Assembly: GCA_034509425.1 (NCBI GenBank)
Contig: JAVTVJ010000076.1
Location: 2,480,001-2,544,000 of the forward strand
Origin: Eopsaltria australis
Lineage: Eukaryota; Chordata; Aves; Passeriformes; Petroicidae
Direction of reading: 5' to 3'
Length of the DNA: 64,000 nt
Part shown: positions 36,361 to 50,519 of the stretch, in pieces
How the letters are laid out: each line of letters starts with the position of its first letter
Numbering within the stretch: position 1 is the first letter of the stretch
Program-made: the position numbers and the translations under genes
The notes under the pieces: generated by a model
The model's input: the letters and a program-made list of their open reading frames with translations, nothing else
Told to the model about the DNA's origin: nothing
Databases searched by the model: none

Positions 36361-39300
36361 ATATCTTCTCATGTTTTCACCAATTTATGGCAGTTGGAGA
36401 GAAAATCAAAACAAACTTGCAGAGATTTTTGTTAGCCTGAAAAACTTCAAAGAGAAGAGTACATAGGAATTCTAGAAGAGAAGAACCTATGAGGTCAAAT
36501 TCAAGGCTGATACTTGCAGCGAGGAAATGAACATTATAAATAATGCAGGCATTGATCTACATGCCACTAACAGTTAAGCTTGTTTCTCAAAAAGGACTTG
36601 TATTTCTACCTCACAAGTGTATTCAAAGCAGTTTTAAAGCAATTTTATTGTTTTTCTCCATCTGCATCTGAGAAGGCATGGGATGTTAAGAAAGGCTTTT
36701 GTAAGCAGAAGTAGGAAAAGCTGCATGTGCTGTATGCATAGAAAGGAGACATATTGGGTCAGAACAAAGACTTATCTGGATTGTATATTTTTTTCTGATA
36801 ATATATCTATTAAGTTGTCTCACAGGAGATACAATAGGGAAAAATACAAAAACATAGTAGGTAGGGAATGATCCTGCTCCAGTAGATTCTACCAGTCATG
36901 ATAAGGACTCATTATTTATCTTTTAAAAACACCATTCTTGAAACATTTTTATGAAAAATTGTTAATTAATTTTGTTTTGGCTTTCACAATATCCCATGGC
37001 AGTGATATTGACATTTTAATTGCACTTCATGAGAAAAAAAAACAAAAACATATTTTGTTTAAACATATTGTCTTACCACTTCTTCAGATGATTCTTTTCT
37101 TGTAGTCAAGGAAGTGAATAATAACCACTTCCTCGTTACCTTCACAATTCTATTCTAGTTAAAGACTTTATAGTTTAATCATTCCTGTTTTAATTTTTTG
37201 GTTTTAAGTTGTAGTGTATTTATTCTGTCCTGGCATGAGATTACCAGAACTGCATGGTGTGATGCCAACGTAGCAAAGTCTCTTTGAGGTGACCAGATAA
37301 ACAAAGAGCTCTACTTGGGTTCTGACAATAGGCAAGGTTGGAAACTGAGTGCTGGTCAAAAGCTGTGATTTTAAAAAGTGCTTAGTGTGGCCTGTCCCAT
37401 CTGAGATCAGTCATGATTCCTTCCTCCCTTTTGTGTTAGCAGAGGGGAAAAATTGAGCCATAATTCTTGAAAATTCAACTCCTCCCCTAAGGTTTTTATG
37501 GAAAGCCACTGAGATAAAATGAATCGCTGTAAAGGTACTCATCATTTTAATTTCCTATGACACAGTTATTGAGCCTGAATACAAGCTCATTCATTGCTCA
37601 TTCTAGTGCTAACTTCACAGAGTATTTGCAAAATTTCACAAAAGGGGTAAATTTATTGCCTGGAGAGTTAAAAAAGTTCTTGAACCAAAATTGTTTACCA
37701 AACAAGAGGAATACACAGAGAACTTGGGAGAATTATGTGAGAAATCTCTGCAGGATACCTAATGCAATGCTATCACACCAATAATTTTCAGAGCTGCCAT
37801 CACAATTGGCCATAAATACTTGTTGCCTACTGCAGGGCTGTAGCAACCTGAGGCACATTAGCGTGCTTCCTGAGGGTTATTTTAGGCCAATCTCAAACTG
37901 TGGATATTTCAAAAGCAACCAAAACTTTTGGCCATGACAACACAGATTATTTTGTCTCCCCGATTATTCCACTGGGATGAATTCATGATGAATTCATCAG
38001 CCTAGGCTATCCAAAACCATAGCAACATTGGCTGTTGCAAGTCATCAGCCCACTGTTTCAAACATGATGAAGGAAATGTTCCTCGGCCCACCACTGTTTT
38101 TGTAACTGTAATTGCAAAGACATCTGAGTTGAAGAGACCAAAGAAACATCACTTGTTGTCTTAAAGCACTGTTGTTGCAGGATCTTCACAGAGAAAAGCA
38201 AGTCAAAGTGATGGGACTCAGCCGCATTTAGAAGTAACAAATACCCTTTTATTTTTTTTTTTCTGTTTTCTGTAGTGGACATATTCTCTCAAATTATCCT
38301 TAATGGAAGCAAAATTGATGGAAGTGAGATCATTAATTGAATCTATTTGCAGTAGAGTTTGTAAGACAGAATATATCACAAAAGATCAGCTGTGTCATAT
38401 TAGAGGCATAAGATGAAAATAAACGTTATTCAGCATCAGTTTTAAATTACCAATAGAATCAGTGCTTATATTTCAGAGTTTTCTTGAGTGACAAAAAGTG
38501 CCACATTTCAAAATTCTCAAGGCACCCAGCAGTGCAGGCAGGAACTTTCTGGAAGTAGCTGCTGGACCTTTTTAAAGGTTAATTACAGAATAAATATCCT
38601 TAAAAATATGAACCTAAATTATTCTGCTTCTTACAAGCCTCTGAAAATGGGGAGGAGGGGTCATGTGTCTTCTCAGTTCCATGTGTGGATTTATGCAAAA
38701 TATGGCCTTAATGAAAACAAGGGATGTGTGAAGCTTTAAAATAGTTTGTCAGGTGAGGTAATCCCCATAGGAAATTTCTGACTGTTTGATACACGTGAAA
38801 ACTGCAGTATGTTTTGTGTTCCCTGAAACATTACCTCAGATTTGTGCTAATTTGTCTGCTGATATAAGTTAGTAAAAAATTTCCACTTAGTGAAAATACA
38901 GATGCTTTCCTATGAAAGACAGAGATCAAAAAAGAATTTTTTGTTTGATGACCCTGATAAGCATCTAAAACCTTTAAAAACTATCTTGAATGTGCTGAAA
39001 CCTAGACAATATCAGGAGAGGTGTGTGCCTGCATGTCTTGCCTCCAGGTACAGAATCTTGTATGAGTCCTTTGCTGGGCCTCTCCCTTGTCAAAGGCCCT
39101 TACGAACCTCTTCATGAGGGTGCTCAAGTCTCTCTTCTGCTTTCATGGGCTTGTAAAGATTTTGCATTAGCAAAGAGATAACGCAAAAAATGTCTGAAGT
39201 TCCCCAGTGAGAGATGTGCCTACCTCCTTAGACCAACCAAAACTCTTGAAAGAAAGCAGTTTTTCTGCATATTTCTCACTGTTGACTCATTGTCAGAGTT

Positions 39301-42300
39301 GGTTTAACTCCCTCAGCTGATTTTGCACAAGGCAGGTGAGTGCTGTCACCTCTAGAAAAAGCTACTCTGAACATGGCAGATCTTGCAAAGCAACTGCATT
39401 GTCTGACTGTAGCAACTGGGTCCAGGAGTTTTATGGATAAATCCAGACAGAAATGGATGCTTCCCTGCACAGAACAAAGCTAAAAATGCTTTTGAACTGC
39501 TACCTCTAACATCAGGATGCTTGGTCTCCTTGGAATCAAAAGGCTGTGTTTCTCTAGGACAATATGAAACCCCTACATTTAAGCTTTTTGGGAGAATTGT
39601 CCCCTGCATAGCTCTCCATATTTGGAAAGGCATTCCAAAATCATGATTCTCCTTATATTCAAGCTAATCTTTGTATTTAGGTGCATGTTAGGTTTGTTTG
39701 TCAGAAATTTCAAGCCCCTTGACACTAAGTGTGCTGTGCTTCTCTGTCAGGAGAGGATACAGGTTTGCCAATTCAGAGTGGAAGGAAATTCAGATTTTCT
39801 TTATTTCTACTAATAGTTTTATTTTTAAAACATAGTAAAATGTGACTAAATGTAAACAATTGTTTTCTTTTCACTTGAAAATTATGTAAATCTAAAAGCC
39901 ATTGAACTATTAAAGGATCTATGCATAACTGATGTGAATTATATCAGGGACAATACACTGACTTTACTTTTTATGACTCAGATATCATATGTACAGACAA
40001 AGATTAACAGCTGAAGCTAAATATTTATACATGTAAATAATGAATGAAATCACAGGTTTTCATCTTTTTGACTGCTGCCATTAATATTCTAGCATCAATA
40101 CTCCAAATGGAAAGTTGGTTACTCTGATACATTATGTGTGATGTCTCTAGGGGCAAAAACTACGAAATTTTGTTTCTTTAACCACTAATTTTTCTAAGTA
40201 GATGAAGAAGTGAAGATAGGATCATTTTAACCAGGTGCTCTGCAGCATGGAAAACTGTGTGCAAAGCATTTGGCAGAAGCAGTGGGATAGAAACAGAGAG
40301 AAACAGTTTAATAAGACTGCCTGCTAGAGACGTATAATTGCTATAATGCAGAGACTTTTGGGAAACATGGAGGCCAAAAGCTGAGCTGTACAGTCATATT
40401 GTGAAGCAGTTAAAAATAACAGCATGACCACCTCTAAATATAGAAAGAAAAATTCTGTTTCCTTGGTGTGTAGCCATGCTTTTGGCCTTTGTGTTGCAAA
40501 ATGATTTTGAAAAAGCCGTGAACTTGGGAGACTGTATCTGCTGTGGATTAGCTGTAACTCTGTCTTATTACAAAGAAAGCCAATGGTGGTGTTTTTAAAA
40601 CCATGCATTGTTGAAGTCAGCAGGAGTTTTGCCACTCATTTCTGTAGAACTGAAAATATTTTATGCCAACACTGAGCACTTTTAAAATCCCCCACTTGTT
40701 GTTTATGTTTTGAACAAAATGAGTAACTTTTCAGATGTGTTTCTGTTGTATCCTTCCCTCCACACAAAGACCCTCAGCTGAGAGCAGGAAGAATAAAAAC
40801 GGAGACTGTTTTAATGTAGCCACCAAACTGTGGATTTTCCCAGTATTCTATAGTCATAAAAATCTAGATACATTGAAGGTATGTTAAATTGTTTATGCAC
40901 TAAAGGGACATGAAGTTAGCATTTAAGAAGGAGGGTTAATTAAAATGAATATAAGAAAATTAAAGCCTCCAGATTCTTCCTTAGCAATCAATAAATGAAA
41001 TTCAATTGACATGGTAATGAGTAGGAAAACTACCCAGACAATAGGCATCAGCCACCTCAGATTTAAAAAAAAGAAAAAGATAAAATGCATTTAAATTTCA
41101 CTTCTATTTTTTCTCTGGAAATCTTGTACTGGTGGTTTAGAGTGCTTTTCCAATGCTGACGTGAAGAAAAAGATTAAATACATGAACCAAAGATCATACT
41201 TATTCAATTGTAAAATATTATATGGAAGAAATTACATAGATTTGCAGAAATTGCTATACACACTAAATACAGTGGGACTTTATTGTGTCTGACACAGTAC
41301 ACACATATTCTAAATGCTCTGAATGCATTGCACTTGAAGAACTGTCCTACCTAAACACGTAACCATATGGTTGGGTAAACAGGATTACTTCATTTAAGAC
41401 AATGTCTTTCAACCTGTGTTACCGGACACTTTTGGAAACCAATGACTTCTAAAGTGACTTCAGAGAACAGCAAAGAAATGTGAGACCATAAGTGCTATTA
41501 AGTATTTGTCTCAGAGGTAGTATTTCTGAAAATGCTACAAGTGCCAAAGGCTGGAAATCTTGTATAAATGATTTTCTGTAATGGAATCAACTTGCTTAGC
41601 ACCTTGCCGAATTAAGGCTCATCTGCCAAATACTGGTAGACTGACACCTGTTATCAGCATAGTTTCTATAAAAATATGCGTGCTACCATGTGGCCAGTAT
41701 AGTAGACATGGGCTAGACATGTTCATTTCTGTGTGAAATACCCAAGGACTGGTACTAGCAGGCTATTACAGAAGCTTTGCATTTACCTGGAGTACAAGAT
41801 GAAATGTACACTTATAGAGCAAGAAAGAATATTCATATAAGTTTTTTTTTAGATCTAATTAACAAGCTTTTGCACCTGGGATAAGCTTCAATTTCAAGGT
41901 GCAATTAAGTCAAACTGTGTTTAGGAAATTCTTTGTTCATCTTTTGCAGTTGCCAGCTTCTTGATTGTTTTGCTTGTTTCCCAGAAGCACCTGGACCTGG
42001 CTAGTGCTGAAATCAGAAAACTGTCCTAATTCTCAAGGACTCCAATTCTGAAGCAGAATTTCTGTGTTTCAATAAATAGCTCAAGTGGCTGGGCAGAGGG
42101 ACCAGAGCTACCATTCAACCATTTTTTATATAATGATGCTATGCAAACATATGTAGTGGACAAACTTTATTGTCCAAGGAAATGAGATTCATCTGAGCAA
42201 ATTTAGATATTTAGAGTGCAAGGATCTACATCTTCACTTCTTATGTAAAGTAATTTTAATCAATGGGGAAAAAGGCAAAGGCAATTCTGCAGACCAATTT

Positions 42301-44439
42301 GCAATACCCTGGTCTAAGGGATTAAAGAGGAGCACAGGCATTTTACCCTAGTGAGCCTATTACTCACTTTGAGGTTAAAAGGATACCAGGGTTAACTCTC
42401 TCAAATACATCTCACCCTCATTGTAACAGAGCTTGTGCAGAAAGCAGAGAAGGGTTGGAAATTTATATGTAAGTATATAAATAATTCTAATTGTAGTTAC
42501 TAATATCCAACAATAAAGAGAACCATAAGTGCAGATCTCAGTATCTCTTCAATGACTAAGACACTGTTACATGTACCAGGTTCTTCCTCACTTCCTTTCA
42601 GTATGATTTTGTGCATTTCTAAAAACACTTCATTTATAGTCTCTTCAGGAAGCAGTTGCTGAAAGTAAACAGATCTTGGGTGTGACCTGCTGCATTATTG
42701 AATGTGTGAAGACAAATGACCTCTGATTTGTCATTACCTAACTCCCAACAAGGAAAGTACAAAGTGTGACTTTCTAATATAAGCACGACATAAGAAATGT
42801 ATTTTCCTGTTCATTGCCATACACAGAAACCAAACCCACTATAACACCCTTCTTCACACAAGACAGCTACAAACAGACAATTTGCATCTGTTTGCAAATT
42901 CTTTGATCTGTTTGGGGTTTTGAATTGTATTCTGCTAATTTCCAGAGCTTTTATTATTCATATCTGAACTCTATACATAATCTAGTCCTTTATGCTCCAA
43001 GTAAACATCTAAATTCCTAGCATTTGATCAATACTAGAAACAGCGATAAAATTCAAGCTGATGAGTCTTTGGAGAGCTGGGGGCTTAAGGGGAAGAAAAT
43101 AATATTTTTGGAGTAATTTTCCTCAGCCAGCACCCTGGTGTATCTGGATTTTTTTGAAATGAGAGAGCGAGGGAAGCACGTGAAATTATTGCTCATTAAT
43201 ATCCTAAGGAAAACAGTACCTTTGCCACATATTCTTTTTTCTTATGACAATCTTCCCCACTGTTGTAACCAGCCTGAAGTATTTCCATTCAGCTGTGAAT
43301 GGTATTTCACTCAAACCCTTTCCCTTTACTGTGCCAGTTAATTTTTCCCAGAATAGTTGCCTGCAGAGATGACCCTTGATTTCAGACACTGCTCCCAAAC
43401 AGAAACACAGCTGGATGTCAAAAGAAATCAGGCCAAAACAATACCTAACACATATTTGAAACCCCTACATATTTTGACTTGCATTTTGATGCCAGTCTCC
43501 ACATCAGACCCAACAACATTTCAAGAAAACAGCAGTACTGAATAACGGAATCATATTTCACTCACAGTAGGTTGTCCTGGACTTTTTTTGCCTTTAAATA
43601 TATTCTCTAACCTTTTGTGCTACACCACTAAAAATATTTTCCAAGGGATTGGACTACTGTTTATTCATGAACTTAATATTTCAAGAACTAAACAAGCAGT
43701 TTCTCTTAAATTACTTCTTTGGGTAATTAATTTCAGCAAAGTCATTGAGGAAACTTGTTTCATTCTCTTTTAGGTTTTAATAGGAAAATTTCTACTGATT
43801 TTTCTGTCTTTTAAATCCATGCCTGAACTCTAACCTAAGCCCTTTCAAGCCAGAAGCTAAAAGATAAGACTGCATACTGAGTTGTACTGAATGGGTATCT
43901 CTTCAGAGAGACACCTTACAATCTTAAAGGTCACAAAAGCCTTGGTCCCAGAGAAGCTTATATTTAATTTTGGAATTTTACTCGGCAAAGAGAATGAAAT
44001 ACAAGAATAAGCAAGTTGAGATTCTTGCTCCACTGTGTGTGTTCAACTCTTCTGCCTTATTCCCAAGAGTAAACTAAGAAAACCCCTAAGTCTCTTGAAT
44101 GTCTGTTTGTTTGTTTGCTCGTCTGCTTTACTGGGGGAATAGATTAGCCCCTTCCAAATCACCTCCTAAAACTGTAGTTATTTGATGGCTGACATTGTAG
44201 CCTTACAAGCCTTTCCTTAGCATTTTTTTATAGCTAAGAACAAACAAAAAGCTCTCCTGAATCCTCAACACCACCTCCATGATGTGGTGAGCAGACACAG
44301 AATATGACCTCTGGGCAGGAGGCCTGTTTGCATTAGTGAAGTCCTGTGTCCCCATTGCTCTGCCCAAAGACTCTCCCAGAACATGATGCTTAGCATCATT
44401 CTGTTTTCAGGCATAAGTGTATCCATGGCCTGTTTATGC
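36361..44439. other. 8 kb unique AT-rich non-coding DNA
   Basis: No gene or interspersed repeat is recognised. There is a tandem 11-mer with an EcoRI-type core at 37976-37997 and an inverted repeat around an octamer-like ATTTGCAT at 42879-42900. Open frames such as 39352-39633 (-) and 40324-40635 (-) carry no known motif. Confidence 0.5.
42879..42900. repeat. 8-bp inverted repeat around a POU octamer-like site
   Basis: AATTTGCA (42879-42886) and TGCAAATT (42893-42900) flank a 6-base spacer. The left arm gives ATTTGCAT, the octamer bound by POU factors. Function is not shown. Confidence 0.8.
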
Positions 44440-44620
44440 CAGCTTTCTTATGAACTGATGAGTCTCTCTCTTCTCTGGTATTTGTACCCTGGTCAACTTT
44501 TTGTCTTCTAAGGTGAAGAAAATGAGCTCCTTTAATCTCCTGTCATGATAAGGAAGTCTCACTACTCTCAATAAATTTATTAGCTGTGATCCCACACGGT
44601 CAAAAGTAATTGCATCTTCT
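44440..44620 (-). mobile_element. Possible degenerate CR1-clade scrap
   Basis: A minus-strand frame includes LRVVRLPYHDRRLKEL and FFTLEDKKLTR. This parallels the CR1-clade C-terminal block that in younger copies reads GLEHLSYDKRLREL followed by LFSLDKRKL. The order and spacing fit an old LINE fragment, but only one block is recognisable. Confidence 0.4.
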
Positions 44621-46901
44621 TGGATGCTGAGTGAGCTCTCAGCAAGCACTTTTACAATTATATAAACATACTTTCTCTAGAGGCACTTCTGCAGGTGATG
44701 CACCCCTGGATGCCCTCTCTGTTTGAGTGGGAACATCACGCCAGCAATTCACTGTTCCTGCTGTGTCGTTTGCCTTATGTCATGACCCTTCAGCTGACAG
44801 CGACAGTTATGATTAGTTCAGTTCTTTGAAGCATTCAGGTTTTCTTTCTTTCTGTGAGATATTATGCTTTTTCTCTGAATAAAAGGTATTTTCCAACTCT
44901 GAGATATTATTACATCCACACTTTTGTATTTGTTCCACGATAATTTGAAGGTGGGCTCTAGACTAAAATGTGATGAACTCTACTGATAATCTTTCTCTTG
45001 ATGAACAGTTCCTCTTTAATGGACAACCAATTTTCATTTACACAACAAATTGTTATTTGCATTTTCACCTCTTCTCCAACTTAACAATTACTATGTTCCC
45101 CAGCTAATATAATTTCTCCTGCTGAATTGAATCAAAGGGTTCACCAAAGTACAAATTTTCAGAAGTACTATTTTTTTAAGAGAAGGAAAATAGTCTAGCA
45201 GTCTAACCTGACACAATCTTCTCTTAGCAGGGTTTAATCTTCCATGTTACCTCCATGCCTTATTTTTGTTCTTTATCCAACACTTGATCAATATCTTCTG
45301 TATTTTGTAGCAAAGGGATCAGCCAGCCAAACTTCTGCTTTATTTGGAGCTCTGCCCTAGTAACATGGAAAGGGGTCAATAAGCAAGAGAAGGCTATGAA
45401 GCTTTAATCCCCTCCATGTGTCCTTCATTTGTATCCTATTCAGATTAAAAGGAATGCTGCTAAGAGGAAGACTATGGCAGCACAATATCTTCAGAATTTT
45501 TCCTCCTCCTAGAGCATATTGTTTTGTTTTTTTATCAGTAAGCCACAAGCAAATGTTAAAATGCATTCTGAAATAAAGAAAGCTTTAAGCAAGAGTTTAA
45601 GCTTGGTGCTTTCAAAATAAATCCTTACATGGCAAGAAAATAGGACTGACCATTTTCCAAACAGATTCACTTCTCAGCTTTTATCATGAATTATGAACCA
45701 CATCCATGTTCAGGTAAATGTGAAGTTCTTGCTGCATCTGAATTCTGTATTATAGATTTTGAAGTTATAAACTTCTTATTACTTATTTTATAGTTATATT
45801 TATTTTGCTTTTAATCCTTATTTATATGGTATGAAAAGATCAGGAACAAAGATTTTATTGAGGCAGGAGTAGACTATGATTTAGGTAAACAGATAGTAAA
45901 CTATTAATTGTTGACAAATTTACTCCATACCAGAGTGAACATCTTTATTGATCACAAACATTACAATAAGACTTTGCATATAAAACACGTGAATCAAAGT
46001 GTACTGTTATGCCTTGCAAGCCTTAAATTATAGTAAACTTTTTCAAGAACTGTGTAGCTCTTTAGTGAAAGGTAATACAGTATGATTAAGCATCAAAATG
46101 AACAGCTTAGCTTTGTAGAGCTTGCAGTGTGTACAAAATGCATGCATCAAACAAAGAGAAGTCTTTGTAAAAGCATACATTGAAAATGAGGTTAGAAAAC
46201 TAGGGATGTTTTATCTGTGATACATCATGCTGTTGAGAGACTCTAATTTCAATAACCACATCTCAGTGTAAAAAAAGGGCTCTACTTTATTTTTCTTACT
46301 ACCCCAAGAAGGCCTCACTGAATTTCTGGTCTTCATCTGTATTCCAGACACATACTTTCAGAATTTTTGAGATGTCTGAATGTTGTTTGATTTGCATCCA
46401 ACTTGCTGACACAGCCCCAGTTTTGTTGCAGATCAAATCATCTAGCTTTTTGGAGGCAAATGATTAAGAATTCTTATTGATGAATTATAAAGTCCTGAAT
46501 AAACTCATTTTATTTGTCTTGTCATAACCAGCTTTAATTTTCTGTTCTGCTAGTAAAAAGCTTAGTGCTTGTTTATTGTACTGCTGTAATGTCAACAACC
46601 TAATCTACTTTAAAGAGCAAAGTCAATATTGTATTTTATTAAAATAAATGTGAAGTTTAATTATATGTTTCAGTTAACCTTGGATTTGTGTTAGCTTTTA
46701 TTATTTTACATAAGTAAATCTTTATTCAAAGCCCTTATGTCCTTCTTCCATCCATATGGAGGGAGTGTCTCTTGCAGGGCTGTTTTCAAGGGGCATATCC
46801 ACTTTTCCACTCTGGCACTGTGGGTTTTGTACATGTGGAAGCTTTCCTCGCAGTAATAAGCATTTTAATTCATAAAAAAATGTACAGGGCATTGAGCCAT
46901 T

Positions 46902-46922
46902 ACTCTCTCTCTCTCTCTCTCT
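46902..46922. repeat. (CT)n microsatellite
   Basis: About ten CT units. Confidence 0.97.
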
Positions 46923-49087
46923 GCATTGGGCCTCTGGTGTGATTTAGGAATCTGTGGGCTACCCTTGGCAGCGCCATGGAGTTGAATGGGGTGACACAGG
47001 ACCTACAGGGACAGCCTTTTGATAGCTGAAGGTTGAGCTGCACATAGGCCAACAATTAAAATTCCCCCTGCAAAAAGGAGCCATGTTAAATGCACAAATA
47101 ATTACTTGAATGTTCATCTCAAGATGAAATAATCACAAGCCAAATGTGTGCTACCAATTTTTGGCCTCCAGGCTACTGAGTCTATCTGTAATATGAAGAG
47201 GGATAAGGTTCCAGGTTCTGCTCACTTATCATTTGAACCTGGAGTTGAATTTAATCCTGCAACAGATGCATAACAGAAATGTCAGAAACAAGACCTGTAC
47301 AGAGAGCTTTTACTGCTGCAACCATGGAATTTTAGTCAAGTAGAGAAAAGAAAAGTTTTCTTTTTGTTGAAAGCAAACCTGAATATCTATAGTTAGGCTT
47401 TTTTCTTGTTCTTTTAAAAATCAATTTTAATTCGTTTCTGTAACCAAAAACACGTTTAAAAAGGAAATGGTAAAGTAGTCTTTTGTTCTTATAAATTGAC
47501 TGTAATCCATAGTTTAGATCTAAGAACTTGAAAACTTTGAATTTTTGGAAAGCAATTACTTCATTATCAAATTAAAAAACTTCAAAAATAAAAAGATTTT
47601 CATCTACAAGTACAAAAAACTTCAGAAAATTTCAACATTTTTACAAGTTTCACATTAGCCTTATTTTCAACGAATGCTGAGACCAGAATTCTCATAAGCA
47701 CAGGTTACACTGTTTCAGCAGGGATAAAATAAGGTCTTGAAATGAAAATTTATGTACTATAAAGTGGGAAGGGTTCAGAAAGGGTAATAAAGCATTTAAC
47801 AGCACCTCTTCCTTTATTTCCATGTTTTCACTTCACAGTTTCTGAGGTACTGCTATCAAGCATGCAATCAAATATAATCTCTTAAGTTTTGTCAGTTTAA
47901 ATTATCTTTCTACCATCAAAATGTTATTGCCAGCACAATATTGATTCCAGACAAATTTCTCCTGCCCAATTAAGATGATTCTCCTGGAGGAACATGAACC
48001 GATCAATATTGTCTATGAATAGATCCCTTCCAGCCTCATTCAGACCCTGAGACCCATTTGATCTAGTAAATGAATGCATACAGACAAGGTATTAGCTATT
48101 AATTAATTTTGATGACAGTCCTGTATTCATCTTTTGTTTTGCAATAAAAGAAATTCCCTCACCTCCAAAGGAGGGGTTTCAGCCTAGCAGGATAAAAATC
48201 CCACTGCACAGCCTATATGAGGTCTCTTTGAAACAGCAAGAATTGACCTGTGTGGGTTTGAGGATATGTCACTAAACTGACTAGCAGAAGTGGACAAGAA
48301 AAATCTAAATGGACACCTAATAGCTGGGGAAAAAAATCCCATGTCCCACTGGTGATAACTTTATGCCTTATAGCATGAGAGTTGATTATCCTTATCATAA
48401 TGGCAACATACATAATGACAAATGTTATTAGTGATCATAAAATTACCCAACCTTTTAGAATTTCTGCCATAGTATTTAAATCAAATACCTTCTTCAACGA
48501 TAAAACCCAAATTGCTGAATATGGATTGCATAGAGATGTATATGTCATTCTAAACTAACTTCCAGTTTCATTTAATCATGATTTTCCCTGTGCACAATAT
48601 CTTTCATAATTTTCACAGTAAGTCCCCTAATTTCTGCTTATGCAGCTAAATGATTCCAACCTTTGGACACCCCTATTTATGCTCTCTCTATGGCTGCTTA
48701 TTTTGTCCCTGGTGATTATATAATTTCATGTATGTTTTTCCTAGTGTTGGGTGACTACATTTGGATTAAGGTCTACAGAAGTATACCATTCCTTAATGCC
48801 TTTTAGTGTAGCTGACTGGTTTTGGCTTTACAGATTTTATTCTGTTTCAGCACTGTTGCCAAGCTATTCACAGTAATTTTCTTCAGAAAATCCCATAAGA
48901 ATAAAATACACATATGAAAAACTTTGTCTATTTTGTCTGTTATTACAGGTCACAATCTTCTGGTGTTTCTACACTAAAATAAAAAAATTAATACTTTGCT
49001 GTCAGGAGGTTGGGTTTATTTCAAAGAATTTCTACAACTATTTTTCCCTCTCTGATGGTTTAAAAGAATGAAGTGATCCCAGATACC

Positions 49088-49114
49088 TTTTTTTTTCCTT
49101 TTTTTTTTTTTTTT
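49088..49114. repeat. Poly(T) tract
   Basis: Two T runs separated by CC. No retroposon body is recognised beside it. Confidence 0.95.
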
Positions 49115-50342
49115 CATTTGAACATGACTGCTTTTGATTTTCTTCTGTGGTACTTTTGATTGTTCTGTGATGGTTGAAACTGCTGACAATAATATAGGCC
49201 ATGCTATGAAATGAAGATCATTACTTCATGTGTAGTGTGTTCACAAGTGGAAAGAAAATTTCCTTCTCTTCAGGTAATAAAATTTGCCATAGAGAGTGAG
49301 CCAGAATTTTGGTTATACAACTCAGTGCAGGTCCTCCAAGGTCAGTGTTATTTTACTCTTAAGTTCAATAGGGAATAGGTGAGTTCTGGTGAGTCCTCTG
49401 ACAAATGTGGAGAAAAAGGTGGATAGAATTCAAAGCATTACATTTCATGAATAAGAAGTCAGAGGCCAATATGCTTGTTGATCTGTCCTCTCTTGGGGCA
49501 ATCATGGTCATATACTTTCTGGAACAACTTTATGTCTTTCTCAAGTGTATGCAGACCAGACTGCTTGAAATGTCACAAATATCGGATGAAATCACACAAT
49601 GGAGTGAGACTGCAGGTGGAAAGCATTTTATCTGTGACATTACACTGAGATAAAGGTATCTCCCATTTGATTTCTGCGTTTGAATGTTCCTCCCTATCTT
49701 CTGAAGAAATTTTGTATTTTTTCCATTTTTTCAGGTCAAGTGTTAGCTGTTGAAACCAGCTTCTTTGGGTCTGATGTCCCAAGAGGTTGGTCAGTTATTC
49801 AGGCATCAGTACTATGACTTTTTGAATTTTAAGATAAGTGTTTAAATGTAATTCAATTAAACTAAAACAAGACTGAACAGATTTTCATGACTGTGATTCT
49901 GGTTTCCTGCATTTACTGGGAAAATACAAGGCACAGTTTGTAGTTTGAGATGCTACTGCTGATCTGTATGAACTAAACAACAAAGCATTTTGAAAATGCG
50001 TGTGCTGAGAAGTGAGTCTGCAGAGAAAAAAACAGCACTGCAGGGTGCCCTGCTTACTTTGTCTTATTGACGTTATGTCAGATATGGTCAAAAGACAAGC
50101 AAAATGATCATTTGTCTAACCACTGACACTGTGGAACCTAAAAGCCAAAATATGATCTTCCTGGCTCATGAATCAATAACAGCAATAAAGAATTTATAGG
50201 TCATACTCTTCCCCCAGCTGCACCTGTATCATTTAATTGTGAAAAAAAAAATCAGTCTTCATTTAGATCTGAGGAAGACAGCTGGTCTGCTGCTACTGTT
50301 TCACTGTAATAACTGGAATTCAAGGGTATTATACTAATTTAC

Positions 50343-50519
50343 CTTGGGGAGTACAAATCCCTTGCCTTTCATGGGAAGGCTCAAAGGCTGAGTTGCACAC
50401 ATTCTCCCAGTAGACGCGCACAGGATTCGAAAGGATAACCTATTCTTTTCAAACCTCATTGCAAAGAGTTGTGTGACGTTGCACTGCTCTTTCATGTTCA
50501 GCGCTGCTCCCAGCATGTG
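50343..50519 (-). other. Candidate 177-bp exon in a CpG cluster, unidentified
   Basis: On the minus strand the frame runs 59 codons, from HMLGAALNMKEQC to KGKGFVLPK, ending at a CCAAG/GTAAAT donor. The acceptor (GAAAATGTAAG) is weak, so a first exon starting upstream is an alternative; an ATG lies at the second codon. Five or more CpGs fall within about 100 bases (GACGCGC, TTCGAA, GACGTT, AGCGCT), against a CpG-poor background. I recognise no domain. Coding status is unproven. Confidence 0.25.

Larger units (their letters stand above)
44621..50342. other. Unique AT-rich non-coding DNA
   Basis: It contains a (CT)n tract (46902-46922) and a long T run (49088-49114). About 46440-46750 is AT-rich with homeodomain-type TTAATTA/TAATTA cores, but nothing specific. 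A weak plus-strand exon-like segment (49274-49340) starts after CTTCTCTTCAG, encodes VIKFAIESEPEFWLYNSVQ and can end at CAAG/GTCAGT. I do not regard it as established. Confidence 0.5.

Noticed and set aside
47995..48060. CR1-like phrase CCCTTCCAGCCTCATTC
   Set aside because: Too short and isolated; neighbouring CR1 blocks are absent.
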